Program-made: the position numbers and the translations under genes
Assembly (NCBI RefSeq): GCF_000801105.2
Contig: NC_079513.1
Coordinates: 28,255,640 to 28,319,639 of the forward strand
Direction of reading: 5' to 3'
Length of the DNA: 64,000 bases
From: Raphanus sativus
Taxonomy: Eukaryota > Streptophyta > Magnoliopsida > Brassicales > Brassicaceae
Notes under the pieces: generated by a model
Seen by the model: the letters and a program-made list of their open reading frames with translations, nothing else
What the model was told of the DNA's origin: nothing
The model's database searches: none
In this document: positions 60,389-64,000 of the stretch, piece by piece
Position numbering within the stretch: position 1 is the first letter of the stretch
Layout of the letters: each line of letters opens with the position of its first letter

Positions 60389-63217
60389 ATGAACTTGAGA
60401 AGTAGAGGGACTACAAACCTCACTCCTCTGGTATCAGACATCCGGGCTTTGGAAAGAGAGAATATAAGAAGAAGGAGAGAAGAGGAGCAACAGGCTCATT
60501 TCAACAGATTGGGTTTTGATATGGCTCACCATCAGAACCCGAATCAAGATAGAGAGATCCCCTTGGAAGCTGCCCAAGAGGGAATTGGTCAAGGAGCTGC
60601 CAACCTTCGACCACAACACCCACAGCGCCAAGCTCGCGCTATTGGAACCTATGATCGCCCTCACATTCATGGTCATATGTTGGGAATCAGAGCACCTGCT
60701 GTAGAGAACAACAACTTTGAGATCAAGTCAGGACTGCTCAACACCATTGAGAACAACAAGTATCATGGTCTTGCTACTGAAGATCCTTTTGACCACTTGG
60801 ACAAGTTTGATAGCTACTGTGGTTTGTCCAAGACCAATGGAGTGTCAGAAGATGCTTTGAAGCTCAGGCTCTTTCCTTTCTCTCTGGGAGACAAGGCAAG
60901 ACAGTGGGAGAAGTCTCTCCCAAGCGACTCTATCACTACTTGGGATGAGTGCAAGGAAGCCTTTCTAGACAAGTTCTTCTCCATCTCCAGGACAGCTAAG
61001 ATCAGGAATGAGATCTCTGGGTTTCAGCAGAGGAACTTAGAAAGTTTCAGTGAAGCATGGGAGAGGTTCAAAGGCTACCAAGCTCATTGCCCACACCATG
61101 GCTTCTCCAAAGAAAGCTTGTTGAGTACCTTCTACAGGGGAGCTATACCACAGTGTAGAAACAGACTTGATACAGCCAGCAATGGATTCTTCTTGGGCAG
61201 AAACGAGGTGGATGCAGAGGAGCTGATAGAGAACATGGCCAAGAGTGACTCAGTATACAGTGAGGATCATGATAGAGTCAACAGAAGTGATGATCAGCAG
61301 ACCAAGAAAGAGCTCAAGTCTTTGGAAGAGAAGTTGGACCTACTTCTTGCCAACAAAGCTAAGCTGGATCAGATGAAATCAGTTGGGGAACAGCAACAAA
61401 AGCAGGTTGCTGAGATCAAGAAGATTGATGGCTTGGAAGGACATGAAGAGGTGTGCTTTATCAACAACAATGGAACTTGGTATAGGAAAGAGCCCAACTT
61501 TCAATATCAAAACAACTACCAGCAAAAGCCCCTCTACAACAACCAACAAGGTGGTTATCAAAGCAACCAGCCTACTCAAGCTAGAGGAAGCTCTTCTCAA
61601 GCTCAAGTTCCAAGTTCAACTACGGAATCTATGTTCAAACAAATCCTAGAAGCTCAAGGGAAATTTGCTAAGGACATTGGAGATGAGTTCAAGGCTGTTC
61701 ATGCCAAGATTGATGGAACTTATTCTGACCTCAACAACAAGTACATGCAACTTGCCTCTCACGTCAAAGCTTTAGAGAGCCAGGTTGCTTCTTTGCCTTC
61801 ATCCTCCAAGCAGCCTATGGGAACTCTACCAGGGAAAGCAGAGGCAAACCCAAGAGAACATTGCAATGTTCTCCTCTCTAGTGACACTTCTCAGGTCGCC
61901 AACTACAAGAGAGAGGTAGATGAGATTGAAAGATTGGTCTTTGGAACTGAAATTGAACAGGTTGAACATGTGGTTGTTGCAACAGCTGAGTCCAAGATTG
62001 TGCAAGAAGCTGACAGGATAGTTGCAGCAAAGGTTAAGCAGAGCAGAGAGCACAAGGCTGAGAAACCAGTTGAGAGAAGATCTGATCAGAGGCTGAATGT
62101 GGTGAAGCAGGAAGACACTGAGGTTGAGCTATCCCCCTATGACAAGCTCCCTTTTCCAGAGAGATTCCTCACCAAAGCTCAAAAGAAGGTGGTCTCCAAA
62201 TTCAGAAAAGACTTGAGTGATATTGGAGTAAGGCTTCCAGAGATTCACAACATGCAAGCTGCTCATGTCCAGATGATGCTCATCAAAGACATTCTAGACC
62301 ACCAAGCTGAAGTAGCAGAGCTCCTGGACATCTCTACACTCAAGCTTGATCCACCAATCCCACCCAAGTCCCTCTCTAAACTAGGGCACCAAGGGATGTT
62401 CACTTTGCCTTGTTCTCTTGGAAAGCTTAACTTTGATGATGCTCTAGTGGATTCTGGTGCAAGTGTGAATGTGATCTCACTTGAGGTGATGAAGAGTCTA
62501 GGGATTGAGCACATGCTACAAGACACATCTACGCTCCAATTTGGGGATTCCTCTTCTACAACCCCAATTGGTATCATCAAGGATTTCCCTTTGCAGCTTG
62601 GAGCATGCACCATCCCTATAGACCTCACTGTTTTGGAGATGGCAACTGGGAAGATAGTCCCATTGATCCTTGGCACTCCATTCCTCACAACAGTGGGAGC
62701 TTGCATAGACTTTGCCAACAACAAAGTCACACTCCTAAATGTGAACAAAGCTGTCTCATACCCTCTTCAATCACCTAAGTTGAAACCTGAGTATTGTGGC
62801 ACAATAACTTGTGGAGCATCCTCCATTGAGAAGACAACGGCTGAGCTGAGTGGTATTGAGAAAGAGGTTCTTGGTGAAGAGTCCCCTAAGGAGAAGTGTG
62901 ATGAGCACTTGGAAAGTGCTCAAAAGGAGGAGGTGAGTGAAGCCACAAAGGCCTCCCATGGCAAGAAGAAGATTGTGAAGGAATCTCACCCTCCACCTCT
63001 TGAGAAGACTCCTCACACCCTCACTCTTCATCCAATGAAGCTCAAGGATGGAGCTATTGAGTATAAGATCAAGTACAAGGGAAGGTCTAAGCCATTCTCA
63101 AGTGCAAGGGCCATCATCACTCCACAGTTCCAAGATGATCCACTCAAGCTTCAAGAGCTTCTCTCTCAAGTCCTCACCATCACTCTGGAAGGTGGGAAGG
63201 ATCCTCCTTCTCACTAG
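60389..63217 (+). CDS. retrotransposon gag-protease polyprotein
   Basis: One ORF of 942 residues. It starts MNLRSRGTTNLTPLVSDI, has an Arg-rich N-terminus, then a retrotransposon gag (capsid) domain at about residues 131-264 (LDKFDSYCGLSKTNGV, LFPFSLGDKARQWEKSL, TTWDECKEAFLDKFFS). A coiled-coil region and a Gln/Asn-rich linker follow. A retropepsin-like aspartic protease has its active site DSGAS at residues 688-692 and ILGTPFL near residue 757. The C-terminal 170 residues are charged and lysine/glutamate-rich. I see no CCHC zinc knuckle. The reading frame has no internal stop, so the insertion may be young. The ORF ends at TAG with no reverse transcriptase after it. Confidence 0.88.
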   Translation: MNLRSRGTTNLTPLVSDIRALERENIRRRREEEQQAHFNRLGFDMAHHQNPNQDREIPLEAAQEGIGQGAANLRPQHPQRQARAIGTYDRPHIHGHMLGIRAPAVENNNFEIKSGLLNTIENNKYHGLATEDPFDHLDKFDSYCGLSKTNGVSEDALKLRLFPFSLGDKARQWEKSLPSDSITTWDECKEAFLDKFFSISRTAKIRNEISGFQQRNLESFSEAWERFKGYQAHCPHHGFSKESLLSTFYRGAIPQCRNRLDTASNGFFLGRNEVDAEELIENMAKSDSVYSEDHDRVNRSDDQQTKKELKSLEEKLDLLLANKAKLDQMKSVGEQQQKQVAEIKKIDGLEGHEEVCFINNNGTWYRKEPNFQYQNNYQQKPLYNNQQGGYQSNQPTQARGSSSQAQVPSSTTESMFKQILEAQGKFAKDIGDEFKAVHAKIDGTYSDLNNKYMQLASHVKALESQVASLPSSSKQPMGTLPGKAEANPREHCNVLLSSDTSQVANYKREVDEIERLVFGTEIEQVEHVVVATAESKIVQEADRIVAAKVKQSREHKAEKPVERRSDQRLNVVKQEDTEVELSPYDKLPFPERFLTKAQKKVVSKFRKDLSDIGVRLPEIHNMQAAHVQMMLIKDILDHQAEVAELLDISTLKLDPPIPPKSLSKLGHQGMFTLPCSLGKLNFDDALVDSGASVNVISLEVMKSLGIEHMLQDTSTLQFGDSSSTTPIGIIKDFPLQLGACTIPIDLTVLEMATGKIVPLILGTPFLTTVGACIDFANNKVTLLNVNKAVSYPLQSPKLKPEYCGTITCGASSIEKTTAELSGIEKEVLGEESPKEKCDEHLESAQKEEVSEATKASHGKKKIVKESHPPPLEKTPHTLTLHPMKLKDGAIEYKIKYKGRSKPFSSARAIITPQFQDDPLKLQELLSQVLTITLEGGKDPPSH

Positions 63218-64000
63218 TACAAGAGAAAAGGTAGTCAAGCTAGTGACTCAAAACAAGCTCACTTGGGAGGAATTCCCATGGTTATCCTTGTATATAAATT
63301 TGCAATTTTCATTTCTTTATGTTTTCAATAAGTGTGGTAGAAGTTTCAGGCCAGGTCCAAGTTCCAGCTCTAGACACCCATTACCGCACCTCACTCTCCA
63401 CTTGAGGTATCACTCCAACCCTTCTTTGTACATACCATTGCTTTTATCATATTTTCGGTATCTTCTTCTCTCTTATTCACACAGAGACTGTGTGATTTAA
63501 GTGTGGGGGAGGTACCAAGTATTTGATCATGTTTGCTTTGTTGATTGTGCGTCTCATGCATTGCATTGTGCATTCATATATGCATAAAAAAGCCATAAAA
63601 ATTAAAATTTTGAAAAATGCATAAAGAATCATGTAATTGCATCACTTGCATTCTTAGGATTGAGTCTAGATCATATAGATTGCATTCACTTGCATATGGA
63701 GCAGCTGTTGATAATGCCTTGTAAAGAACACTTGTTTGCACTGAATTTGACACCCTAGTTAAGCATATCAAGTAGCTTGTGCATCTCTTGAAAGCCTTGC
63801 ATGCTTCGTGCCTTGAAAACTCTTCTTGAAACATGTTTGCTTGCTTGATATTGGCATTGTTCTTGAAACCAGCTCCAACCTGAATCTTGAGTTAAATGAA
63901 CTTAATCTTTCTTGCATATGGGCATTTGCATACTTGATCATGGATCTCATACACATTTGGGTTATCTTTTCCATTGAACCACTCTTTGTTAACCCAAATG
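63218..64000. other. internal noncoding part of the retrotransposon
   Basis: No coding frame for reverse transcriptase or integrase is seen on the plus strand. A purine-rich word, AAGTGTGGGGGAGGTACC at about 63500, resembles sequences found after the pol region of plant gypsy elements. TGCATT-type words recur afterwards. Confidence 0.45.

Larger units (their letters stand above)
58713..64000 (+). mobile_element. Athila-like Ty3/gypsy LTR retrotransposon, cut by window end
   Basis: The element has a 5' LTR (58713-60257), a tRNA-Asp primer site, and a gag-protease ORF in the forward direction. It runs past the window end, so the 3' LTR and target duplication cannot be checked. Gag similarity, a TGGCGCCGTTGCC primer site and a 1.5-kb LTR place it with the Athila lineage. 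No reverse transcriptase or integrase is seen in the 783 bp after the ORF. Described as an old or young genomic parasite; its age cannot be estimated without the second LTR. Confidence 0.88.

Overview
This is plant nuclear DNA: genes have many short GT-AG introns, intergenic DNA is AT-rich, and the noncoding stretches hold MITEs, Helitron-like elements and an LTR retrotransposon. The proteins resemble Arabidopsis thaliana very closely, and the gene order follows the top of A. thaliana chromosome 5 (about At5g01220 to At5g01520, loci named from memory) with many genes missing. That fits a Brassicaceae genome fractionated after polyploidy, most likely Brassica or a close relative. No homology search was run.

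Layout. 1-1040: broken remnants of DUF674 genes. 1456-4105 (-): SQD2 sulfolipid synthase, with two phosphate-starvation boxes upstream. 4106-9118: repeat-rich spacer with a MITE carrying a 10-bp target duplication and a Helitron-like element. 9119-10994 (+): CBM20 starch-binding-domain protein. 11941-15823 (-): CPL2-type CTD phosphatase. 16605-19976 and 20477-23974 (+): tandem pair of bifunctional mRNA capping enzymes, followed by an inverted CPL exon fragment. 25349-26699 (-): mitochondrial succinate/fumarate carrier. 27705-28510 (-): small four-exon protein. 29367-31204 (-): TBL3-type acetyltransferase. 31205-35505: Helitron-like elements and a tRNA-Ala(AGC). 35506-37165 (-): trihelix factor GT-3A. 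41570-42499 (-): PDX1.3. 43949-45133 (-): GOT1 vesicle protein. 46245-48661 (-): APD2-like RING protein. 49182-51560 (+): thylakoid ADP/ATP carrier. 52008-55120 (+): RUS5/DUF647, carrying an apparent one-base frameshift. 56781-58375 (+): AIRP2 RING E3 ligase. 58713 to the window end: an Athila-like Ty3/gypsy element whose 5' LTR, primer site and gag-protease ORF are visible.

Most genes are independent housekeeping or stress genes, not a pathway cluster. One local link is RNA polymerase II biology: a CTD phosphatase lies head-to-head with two mRNA capping enzymes, whose plant and animal relatives act on or bind the same CTD. The features most worth a second look are a five-unit array of GTAGCGAC motifs (two direct plus one inverted per unit) inside the retrotransposon LTR, the apparent absence of pol after gag-protease, the gene-conversion-like identity tract between the capping genes, the RUS5 frameshift, and the transposed CPL exon.
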